From: Moringa oleifera
Taxonomy: Eukaryota; Streptophyta; Magnoliopsida; Brassicales; Moringaceae
Direction of reading: 5' to 3'
Assembly: GCA_021397835.1 (NCBI GenBank)
Contig: JAJFZO010000799.1
Span: 3,782,001 to 3,846,000 of the forward strand
DNA: 64,000 nucleotides
Shown here: positions 1 through 10,988 of the stretch, one piece after another
Position numbering within the stretch: position 1 is the first letter of the stretch
How the letters are laid out: every line of letters starts with the position of its first letter
Translations under genes and position numbers: made by a program
Notes under the pieces: generated by a model
Seen by the model: only the letters and a program-made list of their open reading frames with translations
What the model was told of the DNA's origin: nothing
Databases searched by the model: none

Positions 1-1100
1 CATGTCTTATATGTGGCGAAACACATATGCATGTCATTTGACACAGTAAAAAGGTATCATTTTACCTTGAAATCACTCGTACAGAAGACAAAAGAAGGCA
101 TTTGATAAGGAATCAAAATTCAGTATTGCCTTGCCTTCATTAAATGGTGATGAAGATTTAAGAAAATTTCAAAGAAACAATGTTAGCAAAATAATAAGGA
201 CATCGTCTCTTTGTTGAAAAACGAAATATATATTCTCTGAATTGCACTATTGGAAATCATTACATGTTAGGTACGTGTTGGATTTTATGCATATTGAAAA
301 AAAAATATATGATAGTCTCATAGGAACACTGCTTGGAATTTTTAGCACATTCAAAGATGGCCTTACTTCTAGAAAGGATCTCAAAGATATGGGCTTATGG
401 TATGAATTAATACCACAAGTTCGAAACAACCATATATTTTTACCGCCAGCTTACTTTACATTATCAAAGGACGAGAAGAGAAGATTTTGTGAAGTGTTAA
501 GTGAGATAAAAGTGCCAAATGGATACTCTTTAAACAGTCAAAATCTAGTCTCTTAGGAAGATCTGAAGTTGTACGCTTGAAGTCTTGTGATTGCCACATA
601 TTAATGCAATAATTGTTGCCTATTGCATGATGAGAGTTATTGATACTTATAAGATTTTATATGTTGTTTAACCTTTTATACCACATAAAATGCAAAGCAA
701 GCGGAAGACAACCTTATCCTTATTAGAGAAGTATTTTCCTCAACATTTCTTTAACATTATGATTGATCTAATTAGATAAATATGGTTTCATGTACTTATG
801 GCGCGTATATCCATTTGAAAGATACATGAAAGTGTTGAAAGAATACATGCAAAATCATAATAAGCTAGAGGTATGTATTGTTGAAGTACACACAATAGAA
901 GAGGGATTAAAATTTTGTGGTGATCATTTATTTAACTTGGATGTCATTGGGATTCTTACAAGAAACAATATTTGTGACCATTCAACTCAGAATGGAAAAC
1001 CATTGTCTAGTGTTGAAAAAGTTGCCCATGATCTTCTATAACAAGCCCACTTATATATTTGGTTAAACATGAATAAAATTCAATCATATATAAGGTAAAT
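1..1100 (+). pseudogene. TNP2-type CACTA transposase relic (left-truncated)
   Basis: This is a decayed copy of the CACTA (En/Spm) transposase, the enzyme that cuts and pastes such elements. The best stretch, 242-556, reads like the transposase at 55796-56100 of this window: a YWKS-like start, then MHIEKKIYDSL and KDLKDMGLW. A second stretch at 790-1041 reads YPFERYMKVLKEYM and HSTQNGKPL, matching the DUF4218-like part at 56400-56650. Stops and frameshifts separate the pieces, so no product is expected. The left end lies outside the window, and position 1 corresponds roughly to 55550 of the other copy. Family assignment rests on the side-by-side match inside this window. Confidence 0.85.
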
Positions 1101-1154
1101 TTTATTAACGTTTATAAATTAATTGAAACAATTTTATTTGCTTCTATTAACTTT

Positions 1155-1757
1155 ATTTAAATATGCAGCGAGCATGATGAATATTGCCACACCTTCACTA
1201 ATTAGTTACGCAATAGGGTAAGATTGAATAAATTTTCAACATAACACTTTCATTTTCTTAATACCCATACATGTATTAATGAATTTCACAAATTTGTAAT
1301 AGATAGTTGGAATACAAACTTTCAATGTTTATCATGACATTTTGCATACATTGCAATGGATTGCTTATGGTCTTCAATCTATTATAATCAAATATCTTGG
1401 ATACATCATAAATTATTGTTGTTTTTATACAAAAGCTCGAGATAAGATTAACATTATTTAAATATGCTATGAGCATGATGTACACTATTATACCTTCACT
1501 AATTAGCTACACAATACGGTAAGATTGAATAAATTTTCAGCATAACATCTTTATTTTCTTAATATCCATACATGCAATAATGAATTTCACAAATTGTGAT
1601 ACATAGGTGGAATACCAACTTTCAATGTCTAGTCATGACATTTCACATATATTGCAATGGATTGCTCATGGTCTTCAATTTACTGCAATCAAATATCCTG
1701 AATACATCATAAATGGTTGTTGTTTTTATACGAAAGTTCAAGGTAACTTAAGAGTTC
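1155..1757 (+). repeat. 301-bp tandem duplication inside the CACTA relic
   Basis: The string ATTTAAATATGC starts at 1155 and again at 1456. The following bases run in parallel (an AGCATGATG motif, a CTTCACTAATTAG motif, the translated ITLQWIA-like stretch) up to about 1757. The duplication covers the intron and the start of the DUF4216-like part of the transposase. The copies differ at many positions, so it is old. Confidence 0.75.
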
Positions 1758-2250
1758 ATCAAAACGGTAGGATGACTTTGGATATGAATACCATGCAAAT
1801 CTCAAGTGCAAAAAACAAAAAAAATCTACTATATGGAGATTTGTCTTTTTATAGAGTGCTACAAAAGATATGGAAACTCAATTACATAATATTTAGAGTA
1901 CAAATTTTTAAATGTAACTAGGTTGAGAATAGTAATGGCGTTAAAGTTGATAATTTATATTGGTGTTAATGGACCTTAATCGGATTGGGAATAAAAATGA
2001 TCCATTTATACTGGCATTACAAACACGATAAGTGTTTTATATTGAAGACCTAGTTTATATTAGATGGTAATTGTGTTAACAGCACCTTGAACGGGTTACT
2101 AAAAGATGATTTAAGTGAGACTACTATAGACAAGACATATGTTTGTAATGCTTTGCTACCAATGGAAGTAGTTAATCTCATGGATGATGCTAGATTAACA
2201 TATAAAAAGGAAGATTGTGAAAGGTTTTAATTAATAGGTAAAATGAGTTA
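1600..2250 (+). pseudogene. C-terminal (DUF4216-like) part of the TNP2 relic
   Basis: The stretch 1607-1921 translates to pieces such as LQWIAHGLQFTAIKYPEYI and YGDLSFYRVLQKIW. These align with LRWLAHGPRSTIIKYPGYI and YGDLSFYGVIQEIW in the CACTA transposase at 57020-57250. The frame stops at 1919, and the continuation (VENSNGVKVDN, then a shifted NRIGNKNDPF) needs frame changes. It is the end of the transposase gene and is non-functional. Confidence 0.8.
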
Positions 2251-2345
2251 GTTTTTACGTAGTTGTTATCTTCATATCAATTTCTTTATCTCATGTTTTC
2301 ATCATACTAATTCACTTTAATTTGTATGCCTCATATGCAGATTTT

Positions 2346-2930
2346 ATGGATCCATCTCAAAGCTCGAGCTCACAAGAAGATTCAATGAAAGGCAAAAAAG
2401 AGGTATTACTTATATGCCTAAAGTTATCAAAGGTAGAATCATGGATGAGAAGATATAAGTTGAGAAAAACAATAAAGGACAACCGATTAATGAAAATAAT
2501 ACACATACGATCAATTATATGATGTTTTGATACATCAAACAGTACCTATAAAAATATCCCAACTTGGCATCAATTATCTCAAGAATTAAAAAAGCAAGCT
2601 GTAAGATCAAATTTTGGTTAGTAACATGCAAAAATAATATATTTTTCTTATTTGATTTTATTCACCAACTTAGTTTGACTAGTTTTAATATGTTGTGTAT
2701 TTTCAAGGTACATTTGATATTGATGAGAGCATGAAGGAATATGTGAAATAGTCAGCTGATGGAGGAATTTCAAGTCTAACTTCACTAAAAAAATATATCA
2801 TACTATTTTTGAAAGATTTAGAAGGCAACCAAAATCCACCAGATGAATACAAGAGCTACTTACATCCACATGTATGGAATGAGTTTGTTAACTTGCTCAT
2901 TTTTGAAGAATTTCAAGTCTAATAAGTATA
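2346..2930 (+). pseudogene. Relic of the second CACTA gene (TNP1-like)
   Basis: An ATG at 2346 opens MDPSQSSSSQEDS, matching the start of the second gene of the intact CACTA element (MDPSEHSSEGSQ at 57759). Further on, FDIDESMKEYVK (about 2710-2745) matches YDIDASMKRYVL at 58130. Frameshifts and an in-frame TAG break it. At 3011 the relic is cut by the LTR of the next element, so any downstream protease part is absent here. Confidence 0.75.
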
Positions 2931-3011
2931 TTCTAATCATAGCACATTTATCTTGTTGACTAAATATTTACATTTGTTATAAGAAAAGAAAAAGCAAAAA
3001 GTGGAAAGGAG

Positions 3012-5920
3012 TGTTAATACCCAAATTTTGCCCTCACTAAAAAATAAATCGAGGAAAATGCCATTGTCGCCTTGTAGTGCAAAAATAACATATGTTTTTT
3101 TACATATCACTCTGAGGAAAAGTGCTTAAAAGGGCTCTCATGATGAAAAAACTAGATTTTAGATAAACTTAATGAACTTGACTAAGTTATAAGGATTCTC
3201 ATTTGACGAACTATCACTAGACCCTTCAATAGCACCTATAAAGCTTAAGATTGGGATTAAGCTAAGGTTAGGAGTTTTCTTAGATTGGGATTAACTCAAG
3301 GTCAAGAGTTTTTCAAGATTTAAATTAACTTAAGTCTAAGAGTTTTCTCAAATATAGAATTTTCCTATATCAGGGTTCAAAATGAAGACCTCGATCGAGA
3401 TTTCATTTCATCCAGTCAAGGCTTTATGTTTTCTTACGTCGAGATTAACTTCAGCTCTGGATTTTTTCAATGTCAAGATTAAGCTAAGGTTAGGACTTTT
3501 CTTAAATCCAAATTTTTTCTAGATCAAGACATCTTTTCAACTTAAGGACGATAGTTTTTCAAGATTGAGGTTAAGCTAAGTTCAAGAGTTTTCTTAAATA
3601 TGGAACTTTTTTATATCAGGGCTTAAAGTAAAGACCTAGATTGAGATTTCATTTCATCCAGTCAAGGTGTCGGGTTTTCTTAGATCCGGATTAACTCTAA
3701 ATCAAGAGTTTTACAAGATTGAGTTTAAGTTAAGGTTAAAAATGATTTTAGATCGAGGTTCAAAGTGAAGACTTAGATCGAGAATTCATTTCATTCAATC
3801 AAGGTCTAAGAGTTTTCTTAGATTTAACTCAAGATCGATAGTTTTTCAAGTTCAAGATTAAGATAAGGCTGAGGTTTTCTCAAATCAAAACTTTTCCTAG
3901 ATTGCGATTCAAAGAGGAAGACTTAGATCAAGATTCAAATTAAAAAACAAATCGAAACTTTTTTTCCTCCTATCAAGGTCAAAAATTTATCTAGATCAGG
4001 GTTCAAAGTAAAAGATCAAGATTGAGATTTTCTTTTACCTCAAGATTAGAAGTTTTTCCTAGATTAGTGTTTAAAGTTAGAAATCAAGATTGAGATCAAG
4101 AATTTTTTTAGATTAGGGCTTAAAGATTAAGATCAAGAATTTTTGCCAGCAGCAAATAGATTGGGGTTTCCCATTTTCACAGTTAAGAGTCTTTTTATCA
4201 TCAAGTTTTGAAGACTTACACCATCCTGGTTGGGACTTTCCATCTTCAAAGTTAAGACCAAGAATTTTCGATAACATAGTCCAAGATCGAGTATTTTCAC
4301 ATCATTAGGGCTTAAAATTCAACAGATCAAGAATTTTTGTCATCAAGTCTAGGATTAAAATTTCTCCTATCATCAACATTTAAAATTCAAAGCTTAGATT
4401 AAGAATTAGAGTCTGTCATAGGATCAATCTTCCTAAAAAGCTTAACATGCTTGCAGACTTACATAGTCAATAACAGAGATATGACGTGGCATATCATCAT
4501 TGGAAGCAACGCTGCTGATGTGGTAGTACTTTACTTATAAAGAGAGGAAGTCTATTGACATTACACGTCATCATTAGAAACGACACTACTGATGAGGCAA
4601 TACTTCGAGAAAGGAATGACATGGCAAGGTGTTCGAAGGTAGCACACTTAATAACATAGCCTATAACCCAATGTCACTCGATTCTCTACCAAATTGAGCA
4701 AAATTTTTGAGCTAAAAATTGCACAAAAGAGGATAGAATGATGAAGTAGATTGTAAGTCTCCTTAAACTATAAAGATTAAGCCACAAATTTAAAGAATTG
4801 CATGACACAACAGAAGTCAGTTAGGCACATCTATTCTTGGGCAGTTCAAAGTGTGATCATAGAAGATACTGGCCTCATAACACTTGGATGAAGCTGAAAA
4901 GTGTGAAAAGCAAGTCAAAATCAATAAACACACTCAAGAAGAGGCTCAATCAACCTCACCACGCTAAGTGACTCTTCTGAGCTTAAAGGCAGAGGTTGTT
5001 GGGCACACTGTACTTTTTTTTTGCCTACCATTTGTGATTTCATATAAATAGAGGTATCTTTTTAAAGAGAGAGAAAGAGATACATAAAGAGCAGGGACAT
5101 GAACAAAATACAGAGATAGACATAGACAAAAAGATAGATACTGATTCACATAAAGAGTCACAAGCCTGCAAGTAAGAAAAAAAAAAACTCTTTATAGTAT
5201 CCTCTTAAAATCACTTTATAGTTTTTATTTTTTTATTGAAATTTTCTTTTCTTTCAATAAAATTTCAAAGGAAATTCTTCATTTATTCATATCTTCTTGA
5301 AGAAGATGAAGAATACCATAAAAAGTGTAAGGGACTTCGAGAGGTATTCATTGAATTCTTATACATTTTACTGTAGCATACTCATAAGTTGCTTGAGTTG
5401 ATTTAATACTATTGGAATTTTTTTTTAACTATATGTTTTAATCTATCTAAGTTATGCAAATGTAACAAAACCATATTATAGAGTGAGAGGTATACTTTTA
5501 CGATTATATCATAATTTTCTTCATAAGGTCTATTTCCATAATAATAATGATGCTAAGGTATCAATTTTAACCTTATATTTTATGGAAGGAAAAAGAGAAG
5601 CAAGTGCAAATCGCTTTCTTCTCCTTAAAAAAGGTTTTATTATATCAGGATGGAGTAAATATGAAGTCCTAAGTACTTTAACTAAAATACCTGTAATATT
5701 TATTTTCAAAAAAAAAAATCAAAATGGTATTAATTTTTAGGCTTTTTAGGGGTGTTAATCCTTCCCTAAGCGTAACCAACTTTTAAATCCAAAATCTTAA
5801 TTTTTTTTATTAGTTAGCTTTACTTTAGGATGGTGGCCACTAAATTTAAAAATATTGGTGGAGACTTCTAACATTTTCTCACACTATGGATTTCTTCGAT
5901 TGAAACCCTAATTATGATAG
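3012..5920 (+). repeat. 5' LTR of the LARD-like element
   Basis: It begins TGTTAATACCCAAATTTT and ends just before the primer site at 5922. Much of the U3 part (3200-4400) is a degenerate run of short repeats with recurring words such as TCAAGGTC, AGAGTTTTC and AGATCGAG, spaced about 40-60 bases. A TATA box at 5043 marks the promoter. Partner copies are 10989-13193 and the fragment at 29461-31030. No open frame here looks like a gene. Confidence 0.8.
5043..5050 (+). promoter_or_regulatory. TATA box of the 5' LTR promoter
   Basis: TATAAATA follows a conserved TTGCCTACCATTTG-type context. The same box in the same context occurs in the other two LTR copies (13162 and 30142). Conservation in three diverged copies supports it as the U3/R promoter. 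Confidence 0.65.
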
Positions 5921-5921
5921 T

Positions 5922-5939
5922 TGGCGACTCCACTAGGAA
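5922..5939 (+). other. Primer binding site (tRNA-Arg type)
   Basis: TGGCGACTCCACTAGGAA lies directly after the 5' LTR. It resembles the TGGCGACTC(C/T)GCTGGGGA primer site of Ogre/Tat elements, with a few mismatches. The match to the tRNA is from memory. Confidence 0.6.
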
Positions 5940-7254
5940 CTAAGAGAGTTAAGCCAAACTTTTGATTTCTTTCCAAGCGTTATATTTATACTTTATTTTT
6001 TTGTTTGTTATGTTTTATTTGCTTTGACAATTGCTCATAACATAGGGTACACCACGAAAGCACAACATAAACTCCAAAGTCAAGCTTCACCCCTTAGAAG
6101 AAATATGTGTACCTATACTTCTGAGAGGAAACCTCTCTTCCACAAAGCTAGGGAAGTATTTCACTAGGATTGAACATAAGACGTGTTAGTAATCTTGGAT
6201 ATTATTCACAGTCACAATAACAATGTTTTTTATGTCCCTCATTTGTCTAATAAGAGGAATCTGAGAACCTTTAAAAGCCAGTCTTTCCTTGCATAGGCAA
6301 TGTATGTATTTAACTTAGGTAAAGCCATGGCTAGGTTTAGATATTGTAAACCTTACTAGGACATGCACTTGATGTATTGCTATGTTGCATCTCATAAGAT
6401 AAATTAAATCATGTGTTCCAAATATTACAAAAAGGAAAACAATGGAACACTTGGTCATAAAAAAAATATAACACTCGATCGAGAGCGCAATCACAAGAAA
6501 ATATGAAAGATTATTATGTGGGCAGAAAATATAAAACAAATTAAGCGAAAAGGAATGATTGAATCAAATTAACTATAATTAACCCTTCATCACATTATCT
6601 ATTTGCTCGGTTGTATAATGTAAATCAGACTTTGATGAAAAATTCTAATACAGAGAATAACATAGCTAGCATATTTTTAAAATAGCAAAAATGAAAGATG
6701 TTCTTAATGCTATTGTGAATTTGTATAGAACAATTAGTTTGAGATTGACTATTAAAAATATACATAAAACTTCATATAAATTATTGTCATATCAATAAAA
6801 ACCCTTATTTTCTTTGTCCTTATTCATATTTTGATTAAAATTTGGCATTCTTGTCTGGAGATTTTGATAATAAAAACTTCAATAAAGATAACTTTGATTA
6901 TTTTCAAGAGGATGACTCCCATTCTTAGGATATGAAAGAAAAAATGTTATGAATTGCCCTAAGAGATTCTTAGCCAAGCGGAGTAAGAAAAAGAAAAGCA
7001 AATAAGCCTTTATAAGGAAGAAATTAAAATGGTTAATTCAAAAAATGGAGAAAGACCAAAAGGAAGTCAAGTAAGTGCCACGAAAGCAAAGAAGGAATTG
7101 GTCAAGTTTATGCAAATATGAAAGCATAGTTAAACATAAATTACCACTAAAACCAAAATGACCCCTCAGTAAAAAAAAATTCAAGAAAAAAATCATCCCT
7201 GGTAAATTAAGAACCATGGACATTCTTAATAGTTAAGAATCACGTCACGAAAAA
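5940..7254. other. LARD interior, non-coding leader
   Basis: No protein family is recognisable in any frame. Short open frames occur by chance on both strands. The sequence is AT-rich with no internal repeat obvious to the eye. Confidence 0.6.
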
Positions 7255-7765
7255 GTCATCAGTATTTCAAGATGAATGCGAACCGCTTCCTAATGAATTA
7301 CCAAAATCAAAATACTAGGATGAATGAGAATCACTTGTTAGTTAACTCTATAAATTCAAAGCAATAGGATAAATGGGAATCATTTCCTTATTAACTCCAC
7401 GAAACAGTAAGATAAATGTGAATTCCTTCCCACTTGATTTTCGTAAATTCGATCAGTACATTAGGTTATATGTGAATAACTTCTTGACAAGTTATCAAAA
7501 TCAGAGTACATTAGGTTAAATGTATAAGAATCTCTTCCCAGTTAACTCCATGAATTCAGAGTGATTTGATGAATAAGAATCACTTCACAGTTAGCTTTAC
7601 AGAATAATAAATTGAATGTGAATCGCTTCCAAGTTAATTTTTAAATTTGGTACATTAGGTTGAATGTGACTTACTTCCTAATGCATTGCCAAAATCAGAG
7701 TAATAGGATGAATGTGAATCACTTCCTAGTTAATTTAATCAATTCAGTATAGTAGGAGAAAAGTG
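7255..7765 (+). repeat. Tandem repeat, unit about 55-60 bp, about nine copies
   Basis: The words GATGAATGTGAATC, CACTTCC and AGTTAA recur in the same order with a spacer about every 55-60 bases. Examples start near 7271, 7318, 7372, 7430, 7510, 7568, 7612, 7660 and 7708. The units are diverged. It lies in the untranslated interior of the LARD-like element. Confidence 0.75.
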
Positions 7766-9055
7766 AATCGTGCTATCTATAAGAGGCCAAAGACTACAAT
7801 CCTAAAAAATAATAATAATAACAAAAAAAATATTAAAAAATGAAAAACTAAAAAAAACTCAAACGGATGAAAATAGAGTAGTTGAAGTGGCCAAAATTCG
7901 GAACACGACTAAGAACTATAAGGACTATCATAAGATGCTACCACTAGCTTTACACGTTTCAATAAGAACATCAACTAGGACAACTTCATACTTATTGGTA
8001 AATGATACAGAAGTAGTATTGTCAATTGGAATATAGATTTTTTTTTTTTTTTAAAAAAAAGTATACTCATGGTAACGCAGCTTGAAGAAGTAGAATTAAT
8101 CAAAAAAAATTGTGCAGGCAAGTGAATTTGATTGACAAGAAAAGATTAAAAATCATTTGCCAGGGGTAGTTGTACTAGAATAGGATGGAAAAAGCATGTC
8201 TAGTAATTCAAAGATGAGGATTAAGTTTTGAAATGCATTCATAAGAATACCACAGGCTCAAGAGATAAAATGAGCTATTAAAGAACAAATGAGTGCAAAA
8301 TTGGGATGGATTTTATTAAAAAAAAAAAAAACCTTCTCTAGAGGATATTTGATCTTACAAAAAAAGTAGATGGGCAAGAACTACTTAGTCACAATATCAA
8401 GCAAATTCGATGAGGGTAAAAAGGTGTCCTCATCATTTCAATCAAAGAAAAATTGGTATATTAAAGGGGTCATCATTAAAAATTAAAAAAAAAATAGATA
8501 GAGTTGATACTTAATAGTGAAAGAGTGAATCCTTACTTCTCTTTCTTGACCTAAATACCTAATGTTCTTATCAAAAATAAAATATCGCTCATGATATACT
8601 CTTTTTCTTGATAAGCTAAATATTATTTTTAAGAATTCATGATTGAATAGTTATTGAAAAAAAAATGATAACAAGTTGTATACAACTTTAAAAAATAAAA
8701 GACATTATAAATAAAACAAAAGGAAAAAGACATTCTTTGGGAAAAAGATAGAAAAATAAAAACCATAGAAAATGTATGAAGAATGCCTCTATTAAGAGAG
8801 TCCCAAATCATATATTTGACTTGACACTTAAAAACCCAACAAAGTTGAAAGGATCCTTTTTTCTCAAATAAAGAAAAAAAAAGGAGCAAAAAATCAAGAA
8901 AAAAATAGATGAGAAAAAAAAGGAGAAAAACAACTTTGATTGATAAGCTATATATTTTGATGACTAAGTAGAATAAAAAATAAAAATAAAAATAACCAAA
9001 AACATACCTTCAATACCAAATGCCAAAGGGAATCCAGTCGGAAGGTAAAACATTT
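7766..9055. other. LARD interior, A-rich non-coding DNA
   Basis: A-rich sequence with several poly-A and poly-T runs (for example 8039-8060 and 8320-8333). No coding similarity or repeat unit was recognised. Confidence 0.55.
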
Positions 9056-10600
9056 TTTACAATGCTAAACATTGAAGAAGATTCAGATGGATGGCAAAAT
9101 ATTTTTAATGTTGAATATCGAAGTAGATTCCGACAAGAAGTTAATTGTTGTTCAAAGTTTGTCATCGAAGGAGATTCCAATGAAAGACAAAATGTTTAAA
9201 TTTCACCAATCAAATTATCATACATCGGGGATGACTTTAATGGAAAACGAGACATTTCAAAATGTCGTTTTTTACAATGTCGAATGTCAAGGATGATTTC
9301 GATAGGAGATGATATTCGTTAGGTATACCGATGAAGAATCGACAATTAGATTATCAAATATCGAGGATGATTTTGATGGAAAATGAGATTTTTTTTTTTA
9401 TAATTTCAAATGTCGAGGATGATTTTGACAGAAGACGAAATTCATAAGCACATTGAGGAAGAATTTTGATAACCAAATGAATATACATCAAGGATGATTT
9501 CGTTTGGAGACGATATATTTCTTTACAAATGTCAAATGTCAATGATGATTCTTACAAAGGACAACACTCGTAAGGCATGTCAAGGAAGAATTTTGGTAGT
9601 CAGATTGTCATATATTGAGGACAATTTTGATAGAAGACAAGATATTTCTTCACAATGTCAAATATTAAGGATGATTTGAGTAAGAAACAACACTCATAGG
9701 GTATGTCGAGGAAAAATTTTGACACTTAATTATCGCATATCGAGGATGATTCCAATAGAAAATGAGATATTTTTGAATTCTAAAATTTTTCTTTTAGAAC
9801 ATTGAATGTTGAAGAAATTTTGACAAGAGACAATACTCGTAGGGCATGTTGAGAAAGAATTTTGATAACTAGATCGTTATACATCAAAGATGATTTTGAG
9901 AGAAGACGAGATATTTGTTTACATTGTCGAATAATGAGGATGATTTTGATAGGAAACAATGCTTGTAAGGCATGTCAAAAAAGAATTATGGCTAACAAAT
10001 CGTCATACATTGAGGACGATTTCGATAAAGATGAAACTTTTCAAAAAAAAATTTCACAGCGTTGATTTTCAAAAAACGATTCTACCAGGAGACAAATTAC
10101 GTTGGGAATGTCGATGAAGAATTTCGATAGCCAAATTCTTATACATCAAGAATGATTTTAATAAAAAAAACAAGACATTTCAAAATGTCATTCTTTACAA
10201 TTTTAAATGTTGTGTATGATTCATATAAGAGGCAACGTTCATAGGACATGTCAAGGAAGAATTCTGATAAGTCAATCATCAAAAATCAAGAATAATTTCA
10301 ATGGAAGATGAGACATTACAAGAAGTCATTCTATTCAATGTCGAACATCAAAATGATTTCAACAGAAAACAACATTCATAAGGAACATCAAGGAAGAATT
10401 CTAATAAGCTAGATCGACATACATTGAGGATGATTTTGATGAAAGATGAGACCTTTCAAAATATTTTCATAATTCAAACTTGTTATATCGTATGTTGAGA
10501 AAGAATTCTGGTAGGAAATGATAGTTGTCCAATGTCGAGGAAAAATTTTGATAATAAACGATAAAATTTCAATTTTACTTATCAACAAAAGATGAGGAAG
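9056..10600 (+). repeat. Degenerate tandem repeat built on a GAGGATGATTTTGA motif
   Basis: The motif TCGAGGATGATTTTGAT and variants recur about a dozen times, each followed by a GAAGACGAGA-like word. They alternate with CATAGGGCATGTCGAGGA and AAGAATTTTGATAA words. The higher-order unit is roughly 130-200 bases. Short open frames in it are translations of the repeat, not genes. Confidence 0.75.
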
Positions 10601-10988
10601 AATTTTATTATGAGATGAAAGTAAGATCCTTCTTCTGAAGAGGAGGAAGAATTTCGATAAAAGAAAGTGATGTGTTTATTATCAAAAGATGAAGAAAAAT
10701 AGTTATCAAACTCATTTCATGAACAAATTTTATTTCTATTGATTTCTTGTATAATTTACCAAAAAGCCAAAAAAAAAAAAGATAAAAGGTAAAAAATAAG
10801 AAATAGAAAAAAAGGGAAAAGAGGAAAAGAAAAAAAAAGAAAAAAGGAAAGAAACACAAAGAGATAATTCTTAAGAGAAATTTTTTGAGAAAAAAATTTG
10901 AGAGGGAAAAAGAGTAGTGTGGGCAAATTTTGTTAACTCTTAATCTTTTTTATTTTTAAATTTTTAAAAATAAACAAAAAATGGCAAC
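10601..10988 (+). other. Purine-rich tract before the 3' LTR
   Basis: From about 10770 to 10920 the top strand is almost all A and G, ending with GAGAGGGAAAAAGAG at about 10901-10915. A purine tract just upstream of the 3' LTR is where plus-strand synthesis starts in LTR elements. The true polypurine tract normally abuts the LTR, and here about 70 bases lie between, so its exact position is uncertain. Confidence 0.45.

Noticed and set aside
5483..5740. Open frame of 85 codons in the 5' LTR
   Set aside because: It lies in the R-U5 part of the LTR, is not kept in the third LTR copy, and has no family resemblance.
7255..10600. Regularly spaced repeats considered as a CRISPR-like array
   Set aside because: This is a plant LTR element. 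The units are diverged, directly adjacent and without unique spacers of constant length.
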